From Sphingomonas sp. S1-29 (lineage in GTDB: Bacteria; Pseudomonadota; Alphaproteobacteria; Sphingomonadales; Sphingomonadaceae): 64,000 nucleotides of DNA. Shown one piece after another: positions 25,932-35,279 of this stretch. The DNA is taken from contig NZ_CP110678.1 in the NCBI RefSeq assembly GCF_026167545.1, positions 124,001 to 188,000 of the forward strand, in the 5' to 3' direction. Every line of letters starts with the position of its first letter. Within the stretch, counting starts at the first letter, position 1. Under the pieces are notes generated by a model. It saw only the letters and a list, made by a program, of their open reading frames with translations. It had not been told where the DNA came from and did no database searches. The translations under genes were made by a program, and so were the position numbers.

Positions 25932-27874
25932 CAGCGCACCATCGCCGCATCGGCCCACACGACCGCGGCGGGGTTGCGCGTATCGCCGCCGGCGCCGCGC
26001 GCGACCAGTTCGACGATCCGCACGCCCTTCACATCGGCGCTGAGCGGCTGCGCCGCCTCGCCGAAGCGCATCGGTCGCGACCGTGCGAGCAGCTTGCCGT
26101 CGCCATAGACTTCGAAGCGGACGCCCGCCGTCGCGGCATCGCTCGAATCGTCGACGCCTACCGACGCGGTGAAGCGCGCGAAGCCGTTGTTGCGCACCTC
26201 CATCCGTGATCCCGTCAGCACGCCGAGCCCGGTATCGTAGTTGCGCGCCGCGACGCGGAGCACCTGGCCATAGACCGCGCGATCGGCCTGCGCGCCGCCC
26301 CAGCCCGAATATTGCGCATGCTCGCCGGGCCCGCGCGTGCCGCGCCAATGCGTGACGGACTGATGGATCGTCGGATCGACGCGCGGTGCGACGACGCCGT
26401 CGACCGCCGGATTGACGTTGCCCGGCTGCTCCGAAAGGAACAGCCCGTTCGGCAGCCGCCGGGTGCCGCTGGTGCGGAACACCAGGGTTTCGTGCGGCGC
26501 CAGCTTGAAGCCCTGTTCGCCGGTGAAGCTGCTGCGCTTGCCGCTCCACAGGTCGGTCAGCGCGACCGGGGCGTCCTCGCGATATTTGAGCTGTGCGGCG
26601 GTCAGATGCACTTCTGCCGGCTCGGCGCTGCGGTTGAACAACGCCACCGCCTTGCCGCCATCGGCGAGCGTCTTGACCAGGAACTGCACATCCTCGGACT
26701 GGTAGGCGATCACCGCCTGGTTGCCCGCCGGATCCTGGTTGAGCGCGACGATCTGCGCGTTGCCGAAGATCGTGCGCTGCGCCGCGGTCAGCTTGCGCAG
26801 GTCATAGCCGATGATGAGCGGCGAATTGATCATCGCCCAAAGCGAGAAATGCGACCGCGCCTCGGTCAGATGGTCGGCATCGAAATCGCCGGTGCCGACA
26901 TAGAGCATGTCGGCGTCGTTCCACGATCCCGGTTGCGCGTAGAGCGGGCGGGTGATCGCGGTATCGAGGTTGGTGAGCATCCGCCCCCAATGCGGCGAGA
27001 TGTCGTCGCTGGTGCGCGAGCTGTTGCCCAGATCCTTGCCCCAAGCGCGGACGTCGGCCGATCCCCACAGGCACAGCGAAAAGACATAGTCGCCGCCGGG
27101 CCGGTGGCGCTGGAGCGCGGTGCCGACCGACTGGTACAGCGCCTTGACCGCGCCGACATCGGTGCGGCCGAGCGATTGCATGTCGATGATCGGCGGCAGC
27201 GCGCGGTACATCCCGCTGCGCACGCGTTCGGCATCGGCGGGCAGCCCTCGCACCCCGCAGCCGTCGACCTTGATGAAATCGAACCCCCATTCGCGGAAGA
27301 ACAGGCCGATGTCCTGGTCGACATGGCCGTACAGCCCCACTTCGCGCTCCTGCACGCTGCCTTCGGGCTGGTTTTTGAAATCGGGGGTGTAGATCTGGCC
27401 GCAGCTGTTGCGGCCGATATCCGAATAGATTCCCGCCTTCAGCCCCATCGCATGGATCTTGTCGGTAAAGGGGCGAAAGCTGGTGTCGGTGCTGCCGGGC
27501 TTGCCCGCCGAGGGGAATTTGTCCGAGCGGATCACCAGCCGGCCATCGGTCTGCCGCCGCTTGAGCCACCAGCCATCGTCGATGTTGACGTAGCGATAGC
27601 CAAGCCGCGACAGCCCGGTATCGACCAGCACGCGCGCCGATGCGAGGATCTTCTCTTCGTCGATGTCGCTGTTGAAGGCGTTCCAGCTGTTCCACCCCAT
27701 CGGCGGCACCGGTGCCTGCCCGTCGGTATTCGCCGACCAGCGACCGCTGGGGGCCAGCGGATCGGCGGCGGCTGCGGGGGTAGGGGCAACCGGTGCGCGC
27801 GGCGCATCGGGCGCCGCCGCCAGCATCACCGGCAATACCGCGATAAGCCACAGGCGGTTGGTCTTGATGGTCAC
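25931..27874 (-). CDS. Exported GH27 alpha-galactosidase with C-terminal NPCBM-like domain
   Basis: A 647-residue enzyme with a GTG start and a signal peptide. The barrel opens with PPMGWNSWNAF (residue ~58). The nucleophile is Asp204 in FIKVDGCG and the acid/base is Asp291 in the R-x3-D pattern SSRTSDDI; PGSWNDADML is also conserved. After the beta-sandwich (to ~500) the last ~150 residues (THWRGTRGPGEHAQYSGWGG to the end) look like an NPCBM carbohydrate-binding module. It removes terminal alpha-galactose or beta-L-arabinopyranose. Overlaps both neighbours by 1-4 bp. Confidence 0.9.
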   Translation of the reverse strand: MTIKTNRLWLIAVLPVMLAAAPDAPRAPVAPTPAAAADPLAPSGRWSANTDGQAPVPPMGWNSWNAFNSDIDEEKILASARVLVDTGLSRLGYRYVNIDDGWWLKRRQTDGRLVIRSDKFPSAGKPGSTDTSFRPFTDKIHAMGLKAGIYSDIGRNSCGQIYTPDFKNQPEGSVQEREVGLYGHVDQDIGLFFREWGFDFIKVDGCGVRGLPADAERVRSGMYRALPPIIDMQSLGRTDVGAVKALYQSVGTALQRHRPGGDYVFSLCLWGSADVRAWGKDLGNSSRTSDDISPHWGRMLTNLDTAITRPLYAQPGSWNDADMLYVGTGDFDADHLTEARSHFSLWAMINSPLIIGYDLRKLTAAQRTIFGNAQIVALNQDPAGNQAVIAYQSEDVQFLVKTLADGGKAVALFNRSAEPAEVHLTAAQLKYREDAPVALTDLWSGKRSSFTGEQGFKLAPHETLVFRTSGTRRLPNGLFLSEQPGNVNPAVDGVVAPRVDPTIHQSVTHWRGTRGPGEHAQYSGWGGAQADRAVYGQVLRVAARNYDTGLGVLTGSRMEVRNNGFARFTASVGVDDSSDAATAGVRFEVYGDGKLLARSRPMRFGEAAQPLSADVKGVRIVELVARGAGGDTRNPAAVVWADAAMVR

Positions 27875-28947
27875 GGCTGGGTCTCCGTCAGATGCTTCGA
27901 AAAGAAGGGCATCACATGATCCTGGAAGCGTTCGGCGACATGGCTGACATGGTCGCCCGAATAGATCTGGAAGCTGTTGGCGATGCCATAGCGATCGAGC
28001 GCGGCGTGGAGCTTGGCGGCATCGTCCTTCAGCCCGTCGCGATCGCCGACATCGATCGCGATCGCGGCATAGCGGCGCAGATTGCCGACATATTGGTCGA
28101 GCATCGCCAGCGGCGCGTTGGCGGCCCAGCGCGCGAGCACGTCGGGCTGCACCTTGCCGTCCTTGACCGGCAGGTCGAGATAGAGCGGCGCGCGCGTCGG
28201 ATTGGGCGACCACGCCGCCGCGCTCGCCAGTTGCGCCCGCAACATGAAGGGCAGCTTCGCCGAGTCCGCGGGCGTCTTGACGTTCTCGAGCGCCGCCATC
28301 GCCGCCGGGTCGATCGTCGCGGCATTGCGCGGCGACAGGCAGCACGGGCTCATCATGTAGAGCGCGCCGAAGACGTCGGGATGCTTGAAGCCGATCCGCG
28401 TGGTGCCGTATCCGCCCATCGAATGCCCCGCCAACCCGCGGCTGCGGCGGTCGGCGATCGTGCGATAGTTGGCGTCGACATAGGCGACCAGGTCGCGCGC
28501 GATGAACGCCTCGAAATCGCCCGTCGTGAGCGAGCTCGAATACATCGATCCGTTGTGGACGGTCTTGCTGTCGGGGAAGACGACGATCATCTCGCCCGCG
28601 CCCTTGGCGAAGGCGCCCTCGATCGCCTGCGGCACCTGGATTTCCTTGGTCCATTGCTCGGCGCCGATCGAATAGCCGTGCAGCGCGTAGAGCACACGGT
28701 AGCGGCGCGCGGGATTGGCGGCATAGCCGGGGGGCAGCACCACCAGGACGTCGCGATCGACGCTTTCGCCCGCGAGATTGCCCGCGATCGCCGCCGAGCG
28801 GACCTTGATCCGATCGACCGTCACCGCGCGGGCGCCGGGCACCGCGGCGAGCTTCTTGGTATCCACCTGCGCCTGTGCCGGTGCCGTCAGGCACAGCCCG
28901 AGCAGCGCCGCGCTCATCGCCAATCCGGTCCTCGTCGTCGATCGCAT
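27871..28947 (-). CDS. Exported esterase, feruloyl/acetyl-xylan type (esterase D fold)
   Basis: A 358-residue alpha/beta hydrolase with a signal peptide ending around TAPAQAQ. Motifs: LYALHGYSIGAEQWTKE, the nucleophile elbow GLAGHSMGGYG, an acidic residue in DVGDRDGL and the His in YSGDHVSHV. This is the CE1-like esterase family that removes feruloyl, acetyl or similar groups from plant polysaccharides. It lies between the GH95 and GH27 genes and overlaps the latter by 4 bp (GTGA), so it probably acts on the same decorated glycan. Ester specificity cannot be read. Confidence 0.82.
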   Translation of the reverse strand: MRSTTRTGLAMSAALLGLCLTAPAQAQVDTKKLAAVPGARAVTVDRIKVRSAAIAGNLAGESVDRDVLVVLPPGYAANPARRYRVLYALHGYSIGAEQWTKEIQVPQAIEGAFAKGAGEMIVVFPDSKTVHNGSMYSSSLTTGDFEAFIARDLVAYVDANYRTIADRRSRGLAGHSMGGYGTTRIGFKHPDVFGALYMMSPCCLSPRNAATIDPAAMAALENVKTPADSAKLPFMLRAQLASAAAWSPNPTRAPLYLDLPVKDGKVQPDVLARWAANAPLAMLDQYVGNLRRYAAIAIDVGDRDGLKDDAAKLHAALDRYGIANSFQIYSGDHVSHVAERFQDHVMPFFSKHLTETQP

Positions 28948-28967
28948 CGTCCGTCCCCCTCGTTGCT

Positions 28968-31319
28968 TCATTGCCGTATCAGCCGCGCGCCGGTCAGCGT
29001 GACCCGCTCCTTCACCGCCAGTTCGATGACGCGCCGCTCGCTTCCCAGCCGCACGGTCCGTGTCCCCGGCCGGTCGGCGACCAGCGTCAGCCGATCGAGC
29101 TTGCCCGCCCGCCACGCCAGATCGACGCGGCAGCGGCCGCGCGCGCGAAGCCCGGTAACGCTGCCCTGCGGCCACGCGGCAGGGAGCGCGGGAAGCACAT
29201 GGATCACCTCGCCCTCGCTCTGCATCAGCATCTCGGCGATCGCGCGCGCGCCGCCGAAATTGCCGTCGATCTGGAAGGGCGGGTGCGCGTCGAACATGTT
29301 GGGATAGGTGCGCTCGGGGCCGAGCAGGAAGCGAAGGATGCTGTGCGCATGCTCGCCGTCGCGCAGCCGCGCCCACAGATTGATCCGCCACGCGGTCGCC
29401 CATCCGGTAGCCTCGTCGCCGCGCTGTTCGAGCGTGCGACGCGCTGCCGCGGCGAGCGCAGGCGTTCGATCGAGGTCGATCTGCGCGCTGGGGAACAGGC
29501 CGTACAAATGCGAGACGTGGCGATGCAGCGGTTCGGGCGCCCCCGCGTCCCAATCTTCCTGCCACTCCTGCAACTGGCCCTGCGCGCCGATCCGGTCGGG
29601 GGCGAGCCGCGTGCGTGCCGCCGCGAGCTCACGCGCGAAATCGGCGTCACGGCCCAGGATCGCGGCGGCGCGCGCGGTCTGGTCGAACAGGTCGCGCAGG
29701 ATCTGCTGGTCCATCGCCGGCCCGGCGCAGACCGCGACGCCCTTGTGATGCTCGTTCTCGGGCGAGATCGAGGGGCTGGTCATCAGTCGCCCGCTCGCCG
29801 GATCGGTCACCAGCGTGTCGAGGAAGAACATGCAGGCGCCCTGCAGCAGCGGATAGATCGAGGCGAGGAACGCCGGGTCGCGGTTATAGTCGTAATGGTC
29901 CCACAGATGCGTGCACAGCCACGCGCCGCCGGTCGGCCACAGCCCCCATTGCGCGCCGTCGATGGGCGCGGTCGCGCGCCACAGATCGGTATTGTGATGC
30001 GTCACCCAGCCGCGCGCGCCGTACATGTCGCGCGCGGTTTTCGCGCCAGTCACCGCGAGATCGCGCACCATCGCCACCAGCGGCTCGACGCATTCGGGCA
30101 GCGCCAGCGGCTCGGCGGGCCAATAGTTCATCTCGGTATTGATGTTGATCGTGTATTTGGATTCCCAGGCGGGCTTGTTGCTGTCGTTCCAGATGCCCTG
30201 CAAGTTCGCGGGCTGGGTGCCCGGTCGCGACGAACAGATCAGCAGATAGCGGGCATAGGCGAAGTAGAGCGCCGCCAGCGCGGGATCGTCGCGCTGCTGC
30301 GCGGCGACGATGCGCTTGTCGGTGGGCAAGGCGGCGCCGGGGCTGTCCCCCAGATCGAGCGCGACCCGGCGATAGAGCCTGCGGTGTTCGACCGCGGTCT
30401 CGTCGGCTAGACGCTCGAAGGGGCGAGTCGAAGCATCGGCGATCTGCGCGGCGACGATCGCCTGCGGATCGCCGCCGACATCGTCGAAGCGGCGAAAGCT
30501 GGTGGCGATCGCGACCAGGATGGTGACGGTATCGGCGCCGCGCACGCGCAGCGTGGCGCCCTCGCGCGTCAACTCGCCGCCACCCGGCACGACGCGAACC
30601 TGCGCCGCGAAGCGCAGCGCTCCGGGTATCCCCTCGGCGGTGCCGTTAACGCCCGTCAGCACCAGTCGATCGCCCTGCGCCGCCACGGTGGCGGCGTGCG
30701 GCGTGGTCAGCGCGATTTCGAGGTCGATCGCGCCGCGCCGATCCGCCGTTAGCTGCACCGCGATCACCTGCCTCGTCGGCGAGGCGATCACCCGGCGGAC
30801 ATAACCGACCCCACCCGCGGTGAAGCTGGTCGTCGCCATAGCCGCATCGAGGTCGAGCTCGCGGTGATAGGCCGAGGCTTCGCCCAGCGGCATCCGCAGC
30901 TCGAGGTCGCCCACCGTCTGGTAGGGCATCTGCTTGAGCGGCTTGGCCATCACCCGCTGGTTGGCCAGCGCCTGCGCCTCGGCATGGCGCCCCGCCGCGA
31001 TCAGCGCGCGCACCTCGGGCAGCGCCGCCTTGGCATCGGGATTGACCGGGTCATAGGGCCCACCCGCCCACAGGGTATCCTCGTTGAGCTGCAGCCGCTC
31101 GTTCGCGACTCCGCCGAACACCATCGCCCCCAACCGGCCGTTGCCGATCGGAAGCGCCTGCGTCCATTCGGTCGCGGCGGCTTCGTACCAGAGCCGATCG
31201 GTGCGCGGTGTCGGTTGCGCCGACTGGGCAAGCGCCTCGGGCAGCGCGAGCACCGCCGACGCGCCGACCGATCCTTTGAGCAGCGCACGCCGCGTCGGCT
31301 GGTCGCCGGCGCGCGTCAC
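28968..31319 (-). CDS. GH95 alpha-L-fucosidase / alpha-L-galactosidase
   Basis: A 783-residue (alpha/alpha)6 glycosidase. A Tat signal begins the chain ([18 protein letters not shown]). Family motifs: [20 protein letters not shown] at the N-terminal beta domain, [11 protein letters not shown] (the asparagine pair), [11 protein letters not shown] (catalytic Glu) and FQIDGNFGG (Asp) near the C-terminus. GH95 enzymes invert alpha-1,2-fucose or alpha-L-galactose at chain ends, for example on xyloglucan. The GTG at 31319 is chosen as start since it precedes the Tat motif and has GAAGG upstream; the frame stays open to 31487. Confidence 0.88.
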   Translation of the reverse strand: MTRAGDQPTRRALLKGSVGASAVLALPEALAQSAQPTPRTDRLWYEAAATEWTQALPIGNGRLGAMVFGGVANERLQLNEDTLWAGGPYDPVNPDAKAALPEVRALIAAGRHAEAQALANQRVMAKPLKQMPYQTVGDLELRMPLGEASAYHRELDLDAAMATTSFTAGGVGYVRRVIASPTRQVIAVQLTADRRGAIDLEIALTTPHAATVAAQGDRLVLTGVNGTAEGIPGALRFAAQVRVVPGGGELTREGATLRVRGADTVTILVAIATSFRRFDDVGGDPQAIVAAQIADASTRPFERLADETAVEHRRLYRRVALDLGDSPGAALPTDKRIVAAQQRDDPALAALYFAYARYLLICSSRPGTQPANLQGIWNDSNKPAWESKYTININTEMNYWPAEPLALPECVEPLVAMVRDLAVTGAKTARDMYGARGWVTHHNTDLWRATAPIDGAQWGLWPTGGAWLCTHLWDHYDYNRDPAFLASIYPLLQGACMFFLDTLVTDPASGRLMTSPSISPENEHHKGVAVCAGPAMDQQILRDLFDQTARAAAILGRDADFARELAAARTRLAPDRIGAQGQLQEWQEDWDAGAPEPLHRHVSHLYGLFPSAQIDLDRTPALAAAARRTLEQRGDEATGWATAWRINLWARLRDGEHAHSILRFLLGPERTYPNMFDAHPPFQIDGNFGGARAIAEMLMQSEGEVIHVLPALPAAWPQGSVTGLRARGRCRVDLAWRAGKLDRLTLVADRPGTRTVRLGSERRVIELAVKERVTLTGARLIRQ

Positions 31320-31452
31320 GTGCGGTTGGCCTTCGAGTTCAGCTTCGGCAAATTGCCCTCCCCAATTCGGTCGCGATGCGCTCCCGCCGGGGCACCGTCG
31401 CGCGCAAGAAAGCCAAATTGTCCGAGTTAAGCAAGGAAATCCGGCGCAGCGC

Positions 31453-32433
31453 CTACTGCCGGCCCTGCGATTCCATCGTGTAGGCATGGCCGCCCGAGGG
31501 GTAGGGATTGACCGCGACGCGCGTGCCCATCTGCCCTTCGGGCCCGCCGAAGCTCGCGCGATGCCAATGGCCCTGCGGTGCCGAGATGACGTCGCCGGCT
31601 GCCGCGGTGAACACCGGCTGGCCTTCGACCTGCAGCGTCACATTGCCCTCCATCACGAACCAGAATTCGTCATAGCCGACATGGAAATGTCCCAGGTTCG
31701 ACGCGGGCGGAGTGGGGGTGGCGCGACCGCGGATGTTGTTCACGAACAGATGCTGGTCGGCGATGAAGGCGCTGGCGCGCGCGCCGCCTTCGACGACGTC
31801 GCCATAATAATCGAGGAAGGGTTTCCCGCGCTCGCCGATCGGGCCGGGGCCGCCGGTGACGATGCGGCGGTCATAGGCCCAGCCCGCCGCCTTGGGCGCT
31901 GCGTTCGTCGTGTCGAGCGGATAGAGCGGCATGTCGCTCGCGGCGTTGATCTGGAAATACAGCGCGGGCTGGCTGCCGAGCGTCTCGATCGTGAAGGGGA
32001 CGCGGAAGGGGATGTCGATCTCGAACCCCTTGCGCGCGGTGAAGGGCGGCTGGCCGTCGAGGCTGACGCGCACTTCGCCTTCCCAGACGATGATCGCGGT
32101 ACGGTTGTCCGAATAAGCGAGCGACGGCGTCTTCTGGCCGGGCGCGAGCTGGTGCCAGTCGGCGACCAGGTCCTTGTTGCGGATGATCGGCTGGGTCCAG
32201 CTGGCCTTGCCGCGGTGCATCGCCTTGGCGTCGGCGAGCTGCCAGCGTGGGCGATTGGGGGCTTGCCAGGGGGTGTACGGCGTCTTCTTCGGTACCCAGG
32301 CGGCGAGCGGCGGCGGCGGCGGCGGGGCGGGGCGCGCGGCCTGCGGCTGTGCGGGGGTGGTCTGCGCTGACACCGCGACGGCGGTCGGCAGCAGCATCGC
32401 GCCGACGATCAGATGGATTTTATTGAACGGCAC
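31453..32433 (-). CDS. Periplasmic bicupin protein 1
   Basis: A 326-residue protein with a signal peptide (cleaved near AVAVSAQ) and a proline-rich linker. Two cupin barrels follow. The second has a complete metal site ([18 protein letters not shown] with H-x-H and E, then PQGHWHRA with the third His). The first ([18 protein letters not shown]) lacks the histidines. It resembles exported dioxygenase/isomerase-type cupins; no reaction can be assigned. It lies between the MFS gene and the glycosidase genes on the same strand. Confidence 0.8.
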   Translation of the reverse strand: MPFNKIHLIVGAMLLPTAVAVSAQTTPAQPQAARPAPPPPPPLAAWVPKKTPYTPWQAPNRPRWQLADAKAMHRGKASWTQPIIRNKDLVADWHQLAPGQKTPSLAYSDNRTAIIVWEGEVRVSLDGQPPFTARKGFEIDIPFRVPFTIETLGSQPALYFQINAASDMPLYPLDTTNAAPKAAGWAYDRRIVTGGPGPIGERGKPFLDYYGDVVEGGARASAFIADQHLFVNNIRGRATPTPPASNLGHFHVGYDEFWFVMEGNVTLQVEGQPVFTAAAGDVISAPQGHWHRASFGGPEGQMGTRVAVNPYPSGGHAYTMESQGRQ

Positions 32434-32485
32434 AAGTTTCTCCTAAACGGCGGACCATTTCATGGTCTCTGGGGGGAAGCCACGG

Positions 32486-33802
32486 TCAAGCCGGGGCCAG
32501 GGTGATTTCGGGATCGGGCGCAGCCGATGCGGGCTCGATCGCGCGGCGCGGATCGACGATGGCCCAGGCGATCGTGCCGACCAGCACGATTCCCGCGCCG
32601 GTGCCGAACGCCGCGACCCAGCCATATTGCGCCGCGATCCACGGCGTGAGCGAAGAGGTGATCGCCCCGCCCAATTGGCAGCCGACGTTCATCAGCCCCG
32701 ACACCACCCCGGTATGCTGCCCGGCAATGTCCGCCGCCGCCGACCAGAAGCTGCTCTGCGACAGGTAGATCGCGCCGCCGCCCATCGCGAGCACCAGCAC
32801 CGCCAGCGGCGCATTGTCGACGCGCGAGCCGATCAGCAGGAAGATGCCGGTCAGCACGAACGCCACCATCGCCAGCCCCGATCGCCCGGCATATAGCCCG
32901 CGCCGCTTCGAGATAGCATCGTTGAGCACGCCGCCGAGCAGGCACCCCGCGGTCATCGCCAGGAAGGGCGCCATGCCGAAGATCGCGCTCGACTTGAGGT
33001 CGAGCCCGCGCGCTTCGGCGAGGTAGATGAAGAACCAGCTGAAGAAGATCCAGATGACATAGCCGAAGGCGAAGTAGCTGAGGAACAGCCCCCAGACGTT
33101 GCGGCTCGACAGGATCGCCTTCCACGGGATCGCCACCTGCGCGCCCAGTGAGGCCGCGGGCAGGCCCGCCTGGATATGCGCCAGCTCGGCGGCATCGACG
33201 CGGTCATGTTCCTCGGGCCGGTCGCGTGCCATCGCGTACCAGATCGCGGCGGCGATCAGGCCGATCGCAGCGCAGACATAGAAGGACGCGCGCCAGCCGG
33301 CGAACAGGATCACCGCGGTGATCAGCGGCGGGGTCAGCCCCGATCCGGCGCCGACGCCGGCGAAGATCAGCCCATTGGCCTTGCCGCGCTCCTGGACGGG
33401 CACCCAGCGCGAGATGAATTGGCTGCTCGAGGGATAGACCGCCGCCTCGCCGATGCCGAGCGCGAAGCGGACGATCACCAGCATCAGGATCGCGTTCTGG
33501 CCGTCGGGTGGCACCAGCGCGGTGGCGACGCTGAACAGCCCCCACCATACCAGTGCCCAGGTCAGCAGCTTGCGCGGGCCGTAGCGCGCGGCGAGCCATC
33601 CGGCGGGGACCTGGAACGCGGCATAGCCCAGCAGGAACGCGCTGAAGACCCAGCCTAGCCGGGTCTGGTCGATGCCATATTCCTGGCGCATCTGGACGCC
33701 CGCGACCGAGATGTTGGTGCGATCGAGGAAGGCGACCGCGCTGATCAGGAACAGCAGGAATACCAGCTGCACGCGTACCCGGGAGCGTTTGCCCGCCACC
33801 AT
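32486..33802 (-). CDS. MFS transporter, anion:cation symporter (ACS) type
   Basis: A 438-residue 12-helix permease. AFLDRTNISVAGVQMRQEYG in helix 1 and LAARYGPRKLLTW after helix 2 are typical of the ACS family (hexuronate, galactonate and phthalate transporters), as is FALGIGEAAVYPSSSQFIS. It imports organic anions, so a sugar acid or aromatic acid is likely. First gene of the leftward unit; an operator half is present 34 bp upstream of its start (33836-33850). Confidence 0.88.
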   Translation of the reverse strand: MVAGKRSRVRVQLVFLLFLISAVAFLDRTNISVAGVQMRQEYGIDQTRLGWVFSAFLLGYAAFQVPAGWLAARYGPRKLLTWALVWWGLFSVATALVPPDGQNAILMLVIVRFALGIGEAAVYPSSSQFISRWVPVQERGKANGLIFAGVGAGSGLTPPLITAVILFAGWRASFYVCAAIGLIAAAIWYAMARDRPEEHDRVDAAELAHIQAGLPAASLGAQVAIPWKAILSSRNVWGLFLSYFAFGYVIWIFFSWFFIYLAEARGLDLKSSAIFGMAPFLAMTAGCLLGGVLNDAISKRRGLYAGRSGLAMVAFVLTGIFLLIGSRVDNAPLAVLVLAMGGGAIYLSQSSFWSAAADIAGQHTGVVSGLMNVGCQLGGAITSSLTPWIAAQYGWVAAFGTGAGIVLVGTIAWAIVDPRRAIEPASAAPDPEITLAPA

Positions 33803-33835
33803 GATCTACCTCCCCAGTCCCCGCGTTGATCCGCG

Positions 33836-33850
33836 AAATATCCTATATGA
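33836..33850. promoter_or_regulatory. FCD-regulon operator in the MFS/bicupin divergent promoter
   Basis: AAATAT-CCT-ATATGA matches TCRTAT-N3-ATAYGA at 10 of 12 positions. It shares TATCCTATAYGATT with the perfect site at 49870. It lies 34 bp from the MFS start and 65 bp from the bicupin 2 start, so one dimer could control both directions. Confidence 0.6.
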
Positions 33851-33914
33851 TTCGTTTCTATGCTGGTTATACTGGCGCGTAAAGGCCGGACAGGCACAAA
33901 TAGGGGAGGGGTGG

Positions 33915-34820
33915 ATGCGGCGTTCGACTCTGGGTTCGACACTCGCACTGGCGACGCTTGCGATCGCGCAGGCTGCGGCCCCCGCCGCCGCACAGACACT
34001 GGCGCAGCGGATCGGCCGCACCGACCCCGCCGAGATGCGCGAGCTTCCCGCGGTCCATGGCGGCGCTGGGAAGATGCAGTTCCAGCCCTTGCTCGGCACC
34101 GACGCGGTGCGCAGCAATCTGGTTTTCGTCCATCGCGGCGTCATCCTGCCCAAGAGCGGCATTGGCCAGCATTATCACCATCAGGGCGAGGAGATGTTCG
34201 TCATCCTCGATGGCGAGGCGCAGTTCACGATCGACGGGCGTACCGCGACGCTCGCCGGGCCGGCTGCGGTGCCCGACCTGTTGGGGCATGCGCACGGCAT
34301 CTACAACGCCACCGACAAGCCGCTGCAATGGCTCAACATCAATGTCGGCCTGGCCAAGGCGTACGACAAGTTCGACCTGAACGACCCGCTCGACAACGCT
34401 ACGCTCGATCGGATCCCGCAGTTCGTCTCGCTGCGGCTCGACCGCGCGCTGCTCAAGCCCGTCGCGGCGATGGACGGCGGCGCCGGCACGGTGCGCTATC
34501 GCCGCGCGCTGGGGCCGGCGGTCTTTTCGACCGCCTGGAGCTTCGTCGATCACCTGCTCGTGCCGCCCGGCGCCAGCGTCGGCAGCGCGTCGACCCCGGG
34601 AATGAGCGAAGTCCTCTACGTCGTATCGGGCGCGGGCGAAGTGACGGTGGCGGGCGAGACCGCGCCGATCGCGGCAGGCGACGCGGTGCCGATCGACATC
34701 GGCGAGGCGCGCGCGATCCGCGCCACCGGCGCCGCGCCGCTCGAGCTGATGGTGATCGGCATCGCGCAGGATCTGGCCACCAAGGCCGACTATGTCGCGC
34801 GCCAGCAACGGCCGCGCTGA
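33915..34820 (+). CDS. Periplasmic bicupin protein 2
   Basis: A 301-residue protein with a signal peptide (to about AAPAAAQ) and two cupin barrels. The first has an intact metal site (GIGQHYHHQGEEMFVILDGE, then LLGHAHGIYN); the second (PPGASVGSASTPGMSEVLYV) has no histidines. This is the mirror of bicupin 1, where the intact half is the second. Start ATG at 33915 follows GGGAGGGG. First gene of a rightward unit with the small exported protein and the lactonase. Reaction unknown; the catalytic half may bind Fe or Mn. Confidence 0.8.
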   Translation: MRRSTLGSTLALATLAIAQAAAPAAAQTLAQRIGRTDPAEMRELPAVHGGAGKMQFQPLLGTDAVRSNLVFVHRGVILPKSGIGQHYHHQGEEMFVILDGEAQFTIDGRTATLAGPAAVPDLLGHAHGIYNATDKPLQWLNINVGLAKAYDKFDLNDPLDNATLDRIPQFVSLRLDRALLKPVAAMDGGAGTVRYRRALGPAVFSTAWSFVDHLLVPPGASVGSASTPGMSEVLYVVSGAGEVTVAGETAPIAAGDAVPIDIGEARAIRATGAAPLELMVIGIAQDLATKADYVARQQRPR

Positions 34821-34833
34821 GGAAAGGAATGCC

Positions 34834-35268
34834 ATGCAACGACGAAATCTACTGAAACTGCTCGCGCTTGCCGGCATCGGCGCCGGCACCGGAGCCGCCA
34901 CCGCCGCGATGCCCCAGGGCGCGGCGAAGCCCGCCGCGCGCAAACCGATCGTGCTCTATTGCGACCTCGCGATCGACCCGGCGCGCGAAGCCGAGATGCT
35001 CGATCATTTCCACCGGCGCTTCCGCCCCGCCGCCGAAAGCTATCGCGGGCGCGGCTTCCTCGACCTCAAGATGCTCAAGCTGCGCAACGTCATCCAGGGC
35101 GGCCCCGCGCCCGCGCCGGGCATCAATTATCGCTTCCAGCTGACCTATGAGAGCGAGGAGCAGCGCCAGGTGTGGGCGGGGTCCGATCTCCACCAGCAGG
35201 TCTGGCCGCTGATCGAGAATACCGTGCTCAACCGGGACTATCTGGTCCTGCTCACCGACGCTGTTTGA
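34834..35268 (+). CDS. Small exported protein, dimeric alpha+beta barrel-like (Abm/NIPSNAP-like)
   Basis: A 144-residue protein. The N-terminus QRRNLLKLLALAGIGAGTG looks like a Tat-type signal. The mature part (KPIVLYCDLAIDPAREAEML, then FRPAAESYRGRGFLDLKMLK) is the ferredoxin-like beta-alpha-beta half seen in antibiotic-biosynthesis-monooxygenase-like proteins, which often act as dimers on aromatic or quinone compounds. The catalytic role is unknown. It lies 13 bp after bicupin 2 and 11 bp before the lactonase, with GGAAAGG upstream. Confidence 0.7.
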   Translation: MQRRNLLKLLALAGIGAGTGAATAAMPQGAAKPAARKPIVLYCDLAIDPAREAEMLDHFHRRFRPAAESYRGRGFLDLKMLKLRNVIQGGPAPAPGINYRFQLTYESEEQRQVWAGSDLHQQVWPLIENTVLNRDYLVLLTDAV

Positions 35269-35279
35269 GGAGCCTGCTG

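Noticed and set aside
33847..33882. 11-codon ORF between the MFS and bicupin 2 genes
   Set aside because: It has no ribosome site and its ATG lies within the operator; unlike the 61840 leader it does not touch the next start.
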